Assembly: GCA_954871525.1 (NCBI GenBank)
Contig: OX940864.1
Span: forward strand, 14,564,001 to 14,628,000
Length of the DNA stretch: 64,000 bases
Source of the DNA: Parietaria judaica
Lineage: Eukaryota; Streptophyta; Magnoliopsida; Rosales; Urticaceae
Reading direction: 5' to 3'
Both the position numbers and the translations under genes were made by a program. This document shows, piece after piece, positions 34,601-46,138 of the stretch (position 1 is its first letter; every line of letters begins with the position of its first letter). The notes under the pieces were generated by a model. It saw only the letters and a list, made by a program, of their open reading frames with translations. It was not told the DNA's origin and ran no database searches.

Positions 34601-34692
34601 ACCCAAAATGGCTCAAAGAAGTGAGGAATCAAGAGATCAACATTATTTCCAAATGGATTAAGCAATACTACCACGATTTGGCTCACCTTTGA
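25769..34692 (+). CDS. lysosomal Pro-X carboxypeptidase-like serine peptidase (S28)
   Basis: Cleaves C-terminal residues after proline in the secretory pathway, vacuole or wall. The ten exons are 25769-26161, 26346-26526, 26669-26802, 27801-27913, 28298-28424, 29030-29185, 33218-33373, 33767-33846, 33948-33997 and 34562-34692. Phases agree and the sum is 1521 nt, or 506 residues, normal for the family. Residues 1-24 are a signal peptide. The catalytic residues are Ser188 in GGSYGG, Asp441 in GLRDPWSGG and His466 or His467 in EGAHHVDLR. Exon 3 ([12 protein letters not shown]) must be spliced in to complete the Ser-loop codon, and exon 4 starts at SESESCYK. Intron 6 is 4032 bp and holds three transposon-derived blocks. 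Residue 420 is Phe where I recall His in relatives (TEFGGH). No break was seen in the frame. Confidence 0.94.
27398..27506. mobile_element. small palindromic MITE (family C, copy 1) in intron 3 of the S28 gene
   Basis: GAAATACTCATTTTGTG at the left pairs with CACAAAATGGGTATTTC at the right, 109 bp in all. The same element lies in the opposite orientation at 37564-37670. The inner words ACTACCCATT and AATGAGTAGT also pair. The superfamily is unknown. Confidence 0.7.
29565..29606. repeat. (CA)n/(TA)n microsatellite in intron 6 of the S28 gene
   Basis: Short CA run followed by about 18 TA dinucleotides. A similar TA run is at 31593-31619 in the same intron. Confidence 0.9.
30466..31016. mobile_element. 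non-autonomous hAT element, TSD GTAAAAAC
   Basis: The element 30474-31008 (535 bp) starts TAGGGGTTGCAATTTGGG and ends CCCGAATTGCTACCCCTA. The exact 8-bp duplication GTAAAAAC stands at 30466-30473 and 31009-31016. Inside, the words ACACGAACACG, GGCACGAACAC and GGGTCTA recur in both orientations. It has no coding capacity and lies in intron 6 of the S28 gene. Confidence 0.92.
31116..31857. mobile_element. PIF/Harbinger-like MITE, TSD TTA
   Basis: The element 31119-31854 (736 bp) has inverted ends GACCAACTTCACCCG and CGAGTGGAGTTGGTC (13 of 15 pair). TTA stands on both sides (31116-31118 and 31855-31857). TTA duplications and a GACCAACTCCA-type end fit Tourist/Harbinger elements. The interior is very AT-rich, with TA and AAAT microsatellites (31593-31619, 31702-31733). 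Confidence 0.65.
31860..32611 (-). mobile_element. LTR-like remnant, minus strand, in intron 6 of the S28 gene
   Basis: The minus strand begins TGTTATGAGTATTTTTC at 32611. It carries many inverted copies of AGGGGTCG and CGACCCCTAA (about 32235-32395), a TATA box CTCTATAAATACG near 32215, and a G run of 15 at 32079-32093. This order fits U3, TATA and R-U5 of an LTR. The left boundary and the target duplication are not settled; CCTTG at 32229-32233 and 32612-32616 is one candidate, but it would leave the TATA box outside. Confidence 0.5.
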
Positions 34693-35721
34693 TCTTCCTT
34701 ATTACACTCAACTTGGCTTTGAAATGACGAAAATTGTTAAGGCAAATCAATATTTTTCATAAATAAAATATGACCACAGAGTATATCACCATATATACTT
34801 CATTATAGTAGTTAGAGAGCAATGGATAGTAATTGACAATATTGTTATGTTGAAGCTCAATTTTGGCATTAATCAGTATTTTCTTTCCACTATATTACTG
34901 GGAAAATAGAACTAAAAAAGGGAAGAAAAAAAAAAAGATTAACTAGGAAAATAGATGCTCACAATGCAAGAAAATGATAACAGAAGTGTTGAAAGCCACA
35001 ACAGAAATAGAACATTATATGATACCAAAACAAAATGTCAGTCAAGTTACAAACGACAAGGATTTAGAAACGACAGTATATAAAAATAGAGATAATTACA
35101 GTAAAAGTACTCAAACTTTTTCAAAATAGCGCCGCATATTTCCAAACTTTCGAATCTTCTATTTAAAATTTCCCAAGGTCGATAGATTTGGGTTTTTCAA
35201 TTTTCGATTGATTTTCTCCACGCTGTTTTTGTTAACTTAACGACATTTACACGTGCATGCTTAGATACTAAAGTATTTAAGAGGAATCTCAAAAAGTGAA
35301 TAAATTTGAGTTGTACGTGTAAAAAAAATCAGTATTGATGGAGACACATAAAGACGGAATCAATCAAAAGCGTGAATTTCACGAGCTTGAGTAATTTAAT
35401 CAGCGCAATAATTGCAATCTTGAAAATGTTTCATGATATTTTCATTTCGAATATATCTAATTATTTTTACATCTATCATGTTCCATATTGACGGATCGAC
35501 ATACATAAAATTAATCTAAACAAATTATTGATATATTATGTATTGATTTTGATTAAACACCACTAGACATTTAAATTCCCGAAGAAACGAAACTTTAGGG
35601 ATCTCTATTATTTTGGGTGTAAAGTTTCAAGGAGTTCATCATATTCATACCAGTGAATATTTTCACATGAGATGAAACATAAATTAAGTACATGCTTACC
35701 TTATAATGGAAAGTTGAATAT

Positions 35722-35726
<5 letters not shown>

Positions 35727-35781
<55 letters not shown>
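35727..35781. repeat. (TA)n microsatellite
   Basis: About 27 uninterrupted TA dinucleotides, the longest such run in the window. Confidence 0.95.
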
Positions 35782-35784
<3 letters not shown>

Positions 35785-36534
35785 TTGTTGACATTGAGAA
35801 TAGAAAGACAAGTATATTACAGCAATCAGTGGTCTTGTTCTTTGCCCTTCAAAGTTCAAAATTAGGCTGAGACTGAGACAAGTCAGGGTCGCGTATTTAA
35901 ACTTTATGGAAGTATTTTTGTGACTTGAAATATTTCTTCAATTTTGGACTCTTTTAATTGATTAATAATATGACCAAAATAGTTCAAATCTAACAAGACA
36001 CTCAGTAACGAACCGGGTTTTTTTTTTCTTGGTTGTAAAAGAGTTTTAATTATTACACAGTTGAAAGGAGACAGAATCACTTGGAACTTATAGCAATATC
36101 CCTTCATAGACTTTTCTAATATCTTACGTTGACTCTTGTTGTTGATTACACTTAAAGTAAGACGACTAAGGTTGACGAAAATATGCAATTGATCGGCGAA
36201 GTTCGCAAAGGAGAGCCGAAAATAAAACACGCAAGAGTTTTACGTGGTTTGTTCAGATTAATGAAGTGCCTACTTCACGGAAAATCGATATAATCCCACA
36301 ATTTGTTCAGATTATTGGGTACAATTACTTTTAGGTCCACATAAATTTGCATAGTATGCTATCTAGGTAATAAGATTTTTTTTTTCTCTAAGAAACTAGA
36401 AAATAAGAACATATATAAACAGATTATTTAAAAATCTTAAGAGTCCGAATTATTCTTGAAATATATGTTTTACGAAATTGAATTTTAGACAATTTTCTTG
36501 TTTTATTCTGAAACTGGATATTATTATTTGAGAA

Positions 36535-36960
36535 ATGGCTCTTAATAGCCAAATTGAAACGTTTGATTAGCCAAATAGCCAACATTTCTTTTTTCTTTGC
36601 AAAATAGCCAAATTGATGAGGTGGCTATTTAATAACATATTTTATACCTATAATACCCTTTTAACATATTAACGTGTATTAACAAAGTTAATTTTTCTTA
36701 AAAATAAGAACATTTACTTGTGTTAACAGAAAATCTATATTAACGTGTATTAACTGAGTTAATTTGTTTAAAAATAAAAAATCGTGATTAAAATTTTTAA
36801 CAAAAATTTAATTTATTTTTAAACAAATTAACTTAGTTAATACACGTTAATACACGTTAATACAAGGGTAATACGGTCTTTCGTGATTTATTAATGTGGT
36901 TGATTGGCTATTTGGCAATATTAATCAAAAGGTTGGCTATTTTGCAAAATAGTTTTTCTA
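36535..36960. mobile_element. inverted-repeat element built on TAGCCAA words
   Basis: Outer arms carry GGCTCTTAATAGCCAAA and GATTAGCCAAATAGCC at the left and GGCTATTTGGCAATATTAATC and GGTTGGCTATTTTGC at the right. A central palindrome pairs ATTAACGTGTATTAACTGAG with the inverted copy near 36820-36860. No target duplication was identified. Confidence 0.5.
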
Positions 36961-37563
36961 GTGTGACTATATGACTATAGAGCCCTTATTATTTTTGTAG
37001 AAAATAAAATTTCATTATATAACATAACTCATAATTACAACGAGTTTTTGCTAAATTTTAAGAAAATTGAAATGCTCGGTTTCATACATACAACCATGTT
37101 GCAGAGGGGACATGACACGGACGACATGCATGGTTCAATGAACCCGCAATTTACCCACAAAAGCCCATTTCTGTCAAATGTGTACTAAAAGTCCTTTCGT
37201 TTACAAGAACTCCTCACTAGTCTTATAAAAAAACGATAAAACCCCATAAATCCCAAAACTCCAAATCCATAAATAATATATATATATAAACAATAATCCC
37301 ATTACTTGAATTAAATCTAATAAATTTATTAAATTCATGAAAACTCTAAAACCCTCATAAAAATCTAATGAAAACCCATAAGAGACCCAAAATTCAAAAT
37401 TTTAAATTAAGTTTATTTGTAAATTATTAATATTTACGACCATATGAAATACTCATTTCTATATTCATTAGTTATTGGTATACCCATGAATCTTAATTGA
37501 CACAATGAGTTATCGATTTCTAAAATCTTACAAAAATTATATTAAATAAAAAGAAAATTGTAC

Positions 37564-37670
37564 GAAATACCCATTTTGTGTTAAACCTTTTAAAAAATTA
37601 CCAATTGTGTGTGTAAAAAATTACCCATAATGAGTAGTCTTTTAAAAAGTTTGCACAAAATGAGTATTTC
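37564..37670. mobile_element. small palindromic MITE (family C, copy 2)
   Basis: The reverse complement of this 107-bp stretch follows the element at 27398-27506 closely, including the flanking GTACAATTTTC. Inverted ends are GAAATACCCATTTTGTG and CACAAAATGAGTATTTC. Confidence 0.7.
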
Positions 37671-38991
37671 GTTAATTGCACTCTTATCAGTTATCGCACT
37701 TTAAAACATTGCTTGAACTTTATTGCAAGTCGAAATGTTTTTTAAAACATTTCGTAAAATAGGCACTTCATTAGTGAGTTGCATCGCTTAAAATTCAAGT
37801 GACCGTTTTATCTCTCATTACTTTCTAAATTCATATTCTACTGGTATTTTTATACATTTGGAGGGAAATGGAGTTAATATGCTTGTATTTCATTTTGGTG
37901 TTTTAGATTCAGTGAGTCGGGAATGTACTTTCCCTTTCAGTAGTGATTCCTAGATAATGCCTATCCAAATCCACTTCAATCATTGAGTTCAATAAATCAC
38001 CTCATCAACACTTTATGATATTTTCCTCTTAATAATCCAAGAAATTCACTCACTAGCCACTAGTACTGTTCTTTTCTTCCTAAATAAAAAAATAAATAAA
38101 ATAAAGAAGTACTAAACTTTAGAGAACTGAAGTTACACAAACGCACGCTCAAGTAACATTCCTACTGAAAGGAAAGTTCAGTCCCTTTTCACAGCTAAAG
38201 GACCATTTTCTTGAGCATTTTTTAAGGGTCATCAATATAACTATATATATATATATAATTTATTGATTTTGGTTTGTGGACCAAGCTAAAGTGTAGCCCT
38301 AGCTAGGGCAACCCTAAACGACTATATATGGTCTATGGTCCCACTAAGAGTAAGAACCCACCACACATTGCAAATATTGTGTCACAGATTTCTGTTATGT
38401 GTTCTTATCTAACTTGCCTATGTTCACATTGATCGGGAAGCATGCACCAACAGTGGGGACAATTCTATACGTTTTTGAGGGCAAAAATAAATAAATAAAT
38501 GAGTAAAATAAAATAGTGTATATGGGACCACATTGAATTTGTGAAGCAGTTTATATGATTAGGGAAATTGAAAAGCTTGTTTATAGCAGTAGTGATCACT
38601 GATCACAGATTATTCAGTACTCATCATTATTCAATCATAAAGTAGCATGCAAATTTTTTTATTTATTTAATGTTTTGATATTTGATTTTTTGGAATTTAT
38701 AGCATGTCAATTTAGAATCAGAGGATGTTTCAAAAAAAAAAAAAGAATCAGAGGAGGCTGCAGTTAGAAACTTGCTTAATTGGAGAAAATCAATTTAAAG
38801 CACCTGATTTTAGCATTAATTACCAAGTCAAATACTAATTTGAAGGAGGAGATCATGGAGAGACCGAAATATAAAGAGACTTCATGTAACTGGCTATCTG
38901 GCCTTTAATTACTTTTAGTGACGCCTGCATTCGAGTTTACTAAAAAGAGAGGCGGTTTTTTTGCCTTTTTATATTTTAGCTTTCATAAATA

Positions 38992-39020
38992 CTAGTGGAC
39001 GGCACCGCGCGAAGCGCGGT
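38992..39020 (-). mobile_element. Helitron-like 3' terminus
   Basis: On the minus strand a GC-rich hairpin CCGCGCTTCGCGCGG (39019-39005) is followed after 9 bases by CTAG (38995-38992), with T as the next base. A hairpin 9-12 bases before CTRR inserted at an AT target is the 3' signature of Helitrons. The element would extend to the right, but I could not place its 5' TC end. Confidence 0.65.
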
Positions 39021-39755
39021 GGCGTGGTATTTCTTTTATTTATTTGGATGAAATATTAAATAATTTAATTAGTTTGATTGTAAAGTTGTATAGGAAGAAA
39101 TACATCAATGTTAAACTCACTAAATACTTAATTATATTTTATAACTTGATGATTTACATTGAATATGTATATATAGAAGAGTTTGCTGAAATCCTAATAA
39201 AAAAAATCTTGAAATTAAGAACATATATTTGCTAACTATGATTTAAATGGGTGAAAAATAAAATTCAAAAATATTAAATTTTATAATTGGGCAAAAATTG
39301 ATGTATAAGTTAGAAAAATTCACTCATATTGAAATCAAGGCGTAAGTGTAACTCATATGTGAATTACTAAGTTGACAAAAAATATCAATATGGTCAAAAA
39401 TATATTGAGAACATTTATTATTTAGACTATGTATTGTAATCGAAATGCACCGATATTATTTATGAATCATACTCAATCACAAGTAAGGTGCCATTGCTTG
39501 TGTATTTCATTTGTGTTAAAAATATTAAGAGAAATAATGAGACATAGATTTTCTCCTCTTCAAATTGTGGATAATAATTTTAGATAAATATTTGAAGTAA
39601 TGAAACATAAATATTATCTCAATCTGTTCTCAGTTTGTAGATAATTACATTCTTTTTTTCTCAATGAGAATTATGTAGGACTAATTTTCACTTTCTTGCC
39701 CAATAAAATAAAGACCTAATCTGATACGATTAAATTATACAATAAAAAAAGAAAT

Positions 39756-40165
39756 AAAGATATCAAACACTCGCTAATTATAGACCTGAAAGCCGCCACT
39801 TGAAAAATAACTCGCCGATCACAGTCCTTGTAAAATATTTAGTACAATAAAAGTTAACAAAACCTCACTAACTGTATATTGGAAAGCTCCTATCGGAAGA
39901 AAAGAAAAAAAACGTCGAGTCCCTGTAAAAAATTCCTTAAGTGCAGACTGAAAAGCCTTTATAGAAGAAAAATATCACAATTAAAGATGTCAAAAAATCG
40001 CCAATTATAAACCTAAAAGCCGCCACTTGAAAAACAAATTGCCGATCATAGCCCCATGTAAAATATTGAGTACAATAAAAGATATCAAAAACCTCACTGT
40101 AGATTGGGACGCTCTTATCAGAGAGAGAAGAAAAAAAAAATCGTCGACCCCTGTAAAATACTATA
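39756..40165. repeat. 228-bp tandem duplication
   Basis: The block from 39756 (TATCAAACACTCGC, then AAAGCCGCCACTTGAAAAA, CGCCGATCACAG, CGTCGAGTCCCTG) is repeated from 39984 with similar words (AAAGCCGCCACTTGAAAAA, GCCGATCATAG, CGTCGACCCCTG). It lies just inside the presumed Helitron, so it may be part of that element. Confidence 0.7.
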
Positions 40166-40828
40166 AAGAGAGAAACATTTTTCATTTCGGCTGCAATCTA
40201 CGAGATTATGTATCTCCATATATATATACACACAAAGACTTTTTATATTCTTACGTGTTGTATTTACTCAGATACATCGATACATTAAATAATGAAAGAT
40301 GAATAAATTACATGCACTTATAATGGGATTAATAATTACAATAATTGTAGTGATAAAATACGTTATGATATCTTCCTTCCTTCAATAATATTTTGAAATT
40401 CCTCTTTTATGAATCTATTAATTAGATACATCCTTCAAATTCTATATATGTCAGATATATTGTCTGTAAAATGTTAATTTTTGAAAACCATTATACTATT
40501 TATATAATGAATTTAAATGATGAAAAATATCCTAATCCAAAATCTTATAAGAAAATCTTTGTACCACATAAACCTAAAAGTCTACCGTAAAGGGTTAAAA
40601 ACTACCAAAAATTAAAGAAAAAAAAAGTAATGTATGAAAGGAAACCAATTTTATAAATATAAAACTTTAGAAAAAAAGTAACACATGAAACGTTATATCT
40701 ATACAAATGTATTTAATTTGCATGCACTCGGTGTATAATAAATACACAATTGAAGAAGACACCAATGGAAGATATTGTTATTAAAAAAAATGTAAAAATT
40801 GGATAAAATAGGAAACCAAAATCTTTGG

Positions 40829-41574
40829 GGGCGTTTGGTTATGGTCTCCGAGACCAGTTTCTGGTTTTGGTTTCAAACAGTGTCATATTGGTTTCGCAGA
40901 CCACGTTTGGTTGCCAGTTGTCTCTGTTTTTCGAGACCGGTCTCGTAGACCACTGAAATTTTAATGAAGGAAAACAGAAAACGACTTGAAGTTGTTTTCT
41001 GTCTTTGGTCTTCAACTCAATATAGTACAAAATAAAACAATAATAATATATTATCATTCTATAATATTATTGTACCATTTATAATAAATAAGATATTAAC
41101 TATGAAATTAACTTATATAATAAATTATTAAAATCATTTTTATATATAATAATAAATTTTAATGATATTACTATCATATTAGCAAATATACTTAAATTAT
41201 GTATATTATTAAATACTAACTTAATTACAATGATATAAACTCTTGAACGGAATATTTACTATTTATTACATTATTTAAACATGTCATTAGAGTCATGAAA
41301 TATGAATAATTTTTTGTATTATATGGCAAATATTTTTTAAACATAATATTAATATATATTACTTTCAGATAAAACAAACTTTCTTTTTAGTAACATAAAT
41401 TGTGTTTTATTGTTTTTTTTTTCATTTATATTCAACCACAAATTAACAAAAAACTAACCAAACAGTGTTTCAAAAATCAAACTCCCAAACTGGTTTGGTA
41501 GACTAAACTCTCAGACTGGTTTCCCAAACCAATTTGCAAAACTGGTTTCCCAAACCAGTTAACCAAATGCCAGC
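40829..41574. mobile_element. TIR element with GGTTT/CCAAACC-rich ends
   Basis: The left end GGGGGCGTTTGGTTA faces the right end TTAACCAAATGCC. Inside, the word GTTTGGGAAACC-like sequence and GAGACCGG/CCGGTCTC are repeated in both orientations near the ends. CTTT stands near both ends but is too short to prove a duplication. GGGCGTTTGGTT-type termini are common on plant Harbinger or hAT MITEs. Confidence 0.45.
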
Positions 41575-41636
41575 TTTGATTTTATAGAATGCCATGTAAT
41601 TACTTGAGATTTTCTTTATATATATATATATATATA

Positions 41637-42265
41637 TTACAGACCAGGGGCGGACCCAGCTATGTTTGGGGGTGGCTAATGTCACCCCCGAGCTGTCCGG
41701 CTCGACTATATACGTGTTAAACCGTAAATTAAATTATTTACAATAACAAATATATATAAACTATTTCCCTTACGTTGGATAAATGTAACTTGGTTGAGTG
41801 GGTAAAAGGAACGTTTTTCCTCTTCCTTACTCCCTCACGTCATGGTTTCGAGTCCAACCCTCACCCACTATCCCTTATTTGTTTTTTTATGTTTTCACGT
41901 GATATCTAATATGGCAGTGATTTTCCTTTTTAATTATAAATGAAACTATTAAAGAAGGCTATGAATTCTCTTTTCTACTTTATTTAGTTTTTTTTATTTT
42001 TAATTTAATACTTAATTTGATACATAATTTATTATCAATTGTTATAAATGTAATATTAATTGAAAATTGCTACTTGGCTTAAAACTGATAAGAAGCTAAT
42101 AGTCTCTCGGTTTTGTACTTAATATAATAAATACTACTACATATGAAGTTTTGATAAACTATTCTCTTCAATTACTACGTTGTAAAAAAAAAAAAAACAA
42201 GATAATTTATTTTATATGGCTCGCCACCCCTAACTCGAAGTTCTGGGTCCGCCCGTGTTACAGAC
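41637..42265. mobile_element. non-autonomous hAT element with a tRNA-like core, TSD TTACAGAC
   Basis: The element 41645-42257 (613 bp) starts CAGGGGCGGACCCAG and ends CTGGGTCCGCCCGTG. The 8-bp duplication TTACAGAC is at 41637-41644 and 42258-42265, and the match extends by CA. At 41790-41870 a tRNA-like unit (A box TTGGTTGAGTGGGTAA, B box GGTTTCGAGTCC) lies inside, either a SINE insertion or part of the family. No transposase is encoded. Confidence 0.85.
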
Positions 42266-42483
42266 CAATTGTTTGTTTATCAAATTCAAGGCGAACTGAG
42301 TTTGCTATTTGGAAATCAATCCACAATTCAAATTATATGTTCTTGGGTTGGGGGGTTAACCTCGTAAGCAACTTGCACGTGGGTAGAAATTATAACAAAG
42401 AAGCATGGGGCCTAGGCATTTAATTATTTTAAACTTAGATTTAATTAATAGTGGCGTAAGTATTTTATATTTTAATTAAGAAA

Positions 42484-42716
42484 AATAGCGGCATAAATAC
42501 CTAAAGTCTTTGAAATGTTGACAATAAGTTCTCATTCTTTATTGTTATGGCAAAATTTGTCAAACTCTTATTTTGTGTCTTTCTTCGCGTCTCCGTCCAG
42601 AACCGTTAAGCAACGCCACATGTCACGTGTAGAACTCCTGTTACGTTTTTTTTTTGAAAATTGGCGGCATAAGTACCTAAAATCTTTTAAAATGTTGACA
42701 ATAAGTTCTCATTTTT
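42484..42716. repeat. direct repeat of a GCGGCATAA block
   Basis: A block of about 50 bp with GCGGCATAAATACCTAAA and GTTGACAATAAGTTCTCATT is found at 42484-42535 and again, slightly changed, at 42663-42715. The opening resembles the ends of Mutator-like family B, but no inverted partner was found. Confidence 0.6.
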
Positions 42717-44670
42717 TTTTTATCTACATAAGCTGGAAAAAAAAAAAATCGTTCTTCATTATGGTTTTTTTTTTTTTTTTTTTTTTTATGAAGTAAGAAT
42801 CAGGTTAAGTCAGTGATGTTCTTCAAAGTCTTGATGTATTACACCACTTGAGTGAGGATTACACCACTCGAGTTTTCCAGCTTTCGCTTGGACATGGTCC
42901 GAGACTTATCTTGTCGCGGCTCTCAAATATGACGTTGGGGCGTTACTAATCATACGACTTTCCGTTTACGGTCTTCCAGCGGCGTTAATAATTATCAAAC
43001 ATTTTTTGAAAGGCCAAAGTCTTTCATGTTTGATGATTTTAGAAGAGGCACATGTTTACAAATTAACGACAAATATCTAAAATTTGTTAAACTGATTGAA
43101 AAAATAAATGAAATTTAAAATAATTAAAATAATAGTTTGACCGTGAAAAAAAAATCGGTATATAACATTATAAAAATTAAAATAATATCTATGTTCTTAA
43201 TAACCCTTAAAACTATGAAGTTAGTGCTGTATTATTTTACTATTACGCGAGCATATCTGACTATTTCCTCAAGACGGCAACCAATTATTAAACTTTGTAA
43301 TTATTAATTTATGAAAATCTCATATCTTTCGAGAGGGAAATAGACTAGTCGATGCATTAGTTAGTTTTGGTGCCCAAAATTTGGATTATCATTAGTGGCC
43401 TTCGCACCCGGATTTTACTTCGTCTTTTGTAAACGATGACATTTGTTCGCGAGAGAATTTTAGGTTTAGATAGTTCTCTTCTTTTTTGTTTTTGTTTGTA
43501 AACTTTGATATTTTCTTTTATATTAATTCGAGCTCCGATTTTTACTTTGTGTTCCTTGGGTGCCAACCTAGTTGAGATTCAAATTCACTTAGCGAGATTT
43601 TGGGCATCCATCTTTATCTTAAAAAAAAAAATCATACTCACAGAAAAAGAAAAAAATATATATAAGATCATGCATGCACCGTGACAGTGATCATATTACA
43701 TATATATACCATACTCACATATTGGAGATATATACAAAACTTATTATAAAAAAAAAATCAATAAATGAAAGAAAGAAGAAGAAAAATAGTAGCCCCTTGC
43801 TTTGCCTCCAAACACCTCATTTTAAGGTGTCACATCCTCCAAGTTTTTTGTTTTTGTTTTTTAAATTAGATTTAGTATATAAAAAAGATATTGTGGGGCC
43901 ACTATAGATACAAATTATAATCCTCGCATGCCATGCCTTATGGTGATAGGCATTTAGAGAGAAATATGAGCAAAATAGAGACGTGGCTTCTTCCACTATT
44001 TTACTCATTGTTCCAAACTTACTCTGTGGCTGTCAATGAGCTACATTGCTTGCTTCTTTCTGACATGGTCATCATATAATATTGCCTTGGAAATGGAAAT
44101 ATCTACACTTTCACTTTTCTTATTTCTTTCTAAATGGGGTTTACTCTAAAATATCCCCGCATTGGAACTTACCTTCTTGGTCACACCACGGGTGAAATCA
44201 GTGTATTGCCACATATATCTAATGCATGGGTGAAAATTCAAAGTAAATCACAAACCAATTATTTTGAAAAATAATCGAATTTTCGAATTAAGATTAAAAT
44301 AGAATGTTTGGTTTTGAAATGGAAAGCAAAAACACATATATCTTTATACTGCTTTACCATTTCATTGGTGATAACTATATTTATCATGATCTCAAAAATA
44401 TATTTTTATCTACTCGTCTGTCCAACAATTATTTTCGAAAAAAACCTGTTTAATAATGTAGTTGTGTATTGTTAAAATTGTTTGATGGAATTGTGGATGA
44501 TAAGAACTTGGAACTTAGAACATGGAACTTGTTTTTGTTAGTTATCTTTTGAGTTACCGCTTCTTGCTTCAACGTAGTACTGACTTATAAGAACTCTATC
44601 CGTGATATTTATGAACTTTGAGACTTTATTACTTCTTTGTTTAATAATAATTTGGGGTGGATCTTAGAAC

Positions 44671-46138
44671 TAGAAGTGTTAAATGTGATAATAAAAAAGA
44701 CCGATAGTGCTGTAACCGAAACCGAATACCAATTAAGCGGTAAATGCTATTTTTATCTTTCATATAGTTTATTCGGTTTTCATTATAAAAATACCGAAAT
44801 GCGGTATTCGTTCTATTATTTTTCAAAAACCGCACTGAATAACCGTTTGTTCACCCTAATCTACTACATGCAAACTTCTTCAATTGGAAAAACCCACGCC
44901 CATTACCTGTTTGAATTCGTTGTTTGCGAGCACATATGTCGTAAAATAAGGTCTTTGATATTTGCTTTACTCTTAAAATGGCCTAGACATTATTATTCGG
45001 TTTTGGACCTCGTTGGAATCTTTATTATTATATAAAAAAAAATCGATTGATGAAACTTTATCTTCGTCAATAATAGTTTTTATTTTTTAATTTATTAAAA
45101 ATAATGCATGCAAATATTTATTGCTAACTGTAGGAAATGCCTGAAACCGGGATTTGAGTCCATTGGACTTTTTGGGTCCGACCCGACTACAATAAATGAG
45201 CACGGTAATTATTATGATCACGGTAATTAATTATGACCTAATGGGCTTTAACCCTATCATTGGGCCCAAAAGCCCATTAGGTCATTTTATGTGGTCTATA
45301 TAAGTCACATGTTGGTAATAATGTAAAAACCTAAGCCCACTCACAAAATAGAATTCGACCTCCTCTCTAGAAACCCTAGAGGTCGAATTCTCTCTCTCCC
45401 ATGTTCCCGTCGGTTTGTCGTTCAATCCCCGAGATTGACCTAACTGTCAATCAAAGGAGATTTCCAGTCTTAGAGACGTTCCCGCAGTGACGTGGTGGAC
45501 GAGCTAGAGGCTTTGCACGTATGAAGCTGAGATCCGAATCCCGAGCACGCCAGAAAAGAGAAATCGGCATTTATTGGTACAGTTGGTAAAAGTACCAATC
45601 TTTGGTAACGACTCGAATCCCTATTCTTAATGTTCGTTTATAATCTAGATCTTTGTTTCGATGACTTCTAGGGTTATTCCGCGCCCTGAGATCGAGAAAA
45701 AGTCAACGAAAAACCCAACACTAACTCCATCCAACGACATGTGATGGCGCGACATTCCAAAGAAACTCGAGTGAGCAAAGCGGCGCTCTAGAAAAAGTCG
45801 AGAGAGCATAGCGTCATTTCTCTATTCATGAATGAGGACAAAGTACATCATAAAAAATATAATTGATCGTCATATAATAGGTCCAATAAAATATATAGTA
45901 GTTACCTTATTACGATGATAATTCATAATATAAAATTAATTATTAAATAGAGTCTTATGTATAAATGAGCCTTTGGTACTAGTTCTTAAAGTTGAAAGTG
46001 AATATCAAAGACCATGCAGTCCAAATGGACTGAAGACCTTGTTTTATGGACGTAAATCATATTATTCGGTCTTTAGAGTCTTCGGTTACTAGATTTTCCG
46101 TCCCTTGATTTGGTTATTCGGTTTTTTGTACACTTCTA
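44671..46138. mobile_element. possible hAT element interrupted by a solo LTR
   Basis: TAGAAGTGTTAAATG at the left faces TGTACACTTCTA at the right. Between them the words ACCGAA, TTCGGTT and GCGGTA recur in both orientations near both ends, as in the other hAT derivatives here. Without the LTR at 45129-45720 the element would be about 870 bp. The flanking octamers (CTTAGAAC, GTTTACAC) do not match, so the call is tentative. Confidence 0.4.
45129..45720 (+). mobile_element. solo LTR, plus strand, TSD CTAAC
   Basis: This 592-bp block starts TGTAGGAAATGCC and ends AAAACCCAACA, flanked by CTAAC at 45124-45128 and 45721-45725. A TATA box (CTATATAAG) lies near 45297. A hairpin-forming CTCTAGAAACCCTAGAGG follows about 70 bp later. 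A second, older copy with a MITE in it lies at 20588-21610. No internal domain is present. Confidence 0.85.

Noticed and set aside
40829..41578. CTTT or TTT as the target duplication of the GGGGGCGTTTGGTT element
   Set aside because: Too short in AT-rich DNA and not the TTA/TAA expected of Harbinger elements.
44637..45035. 132-codon plus-strand frame
   Set aside because: Hydrophobic and low in complexity, within a hAT-like end region; no homology recognised.
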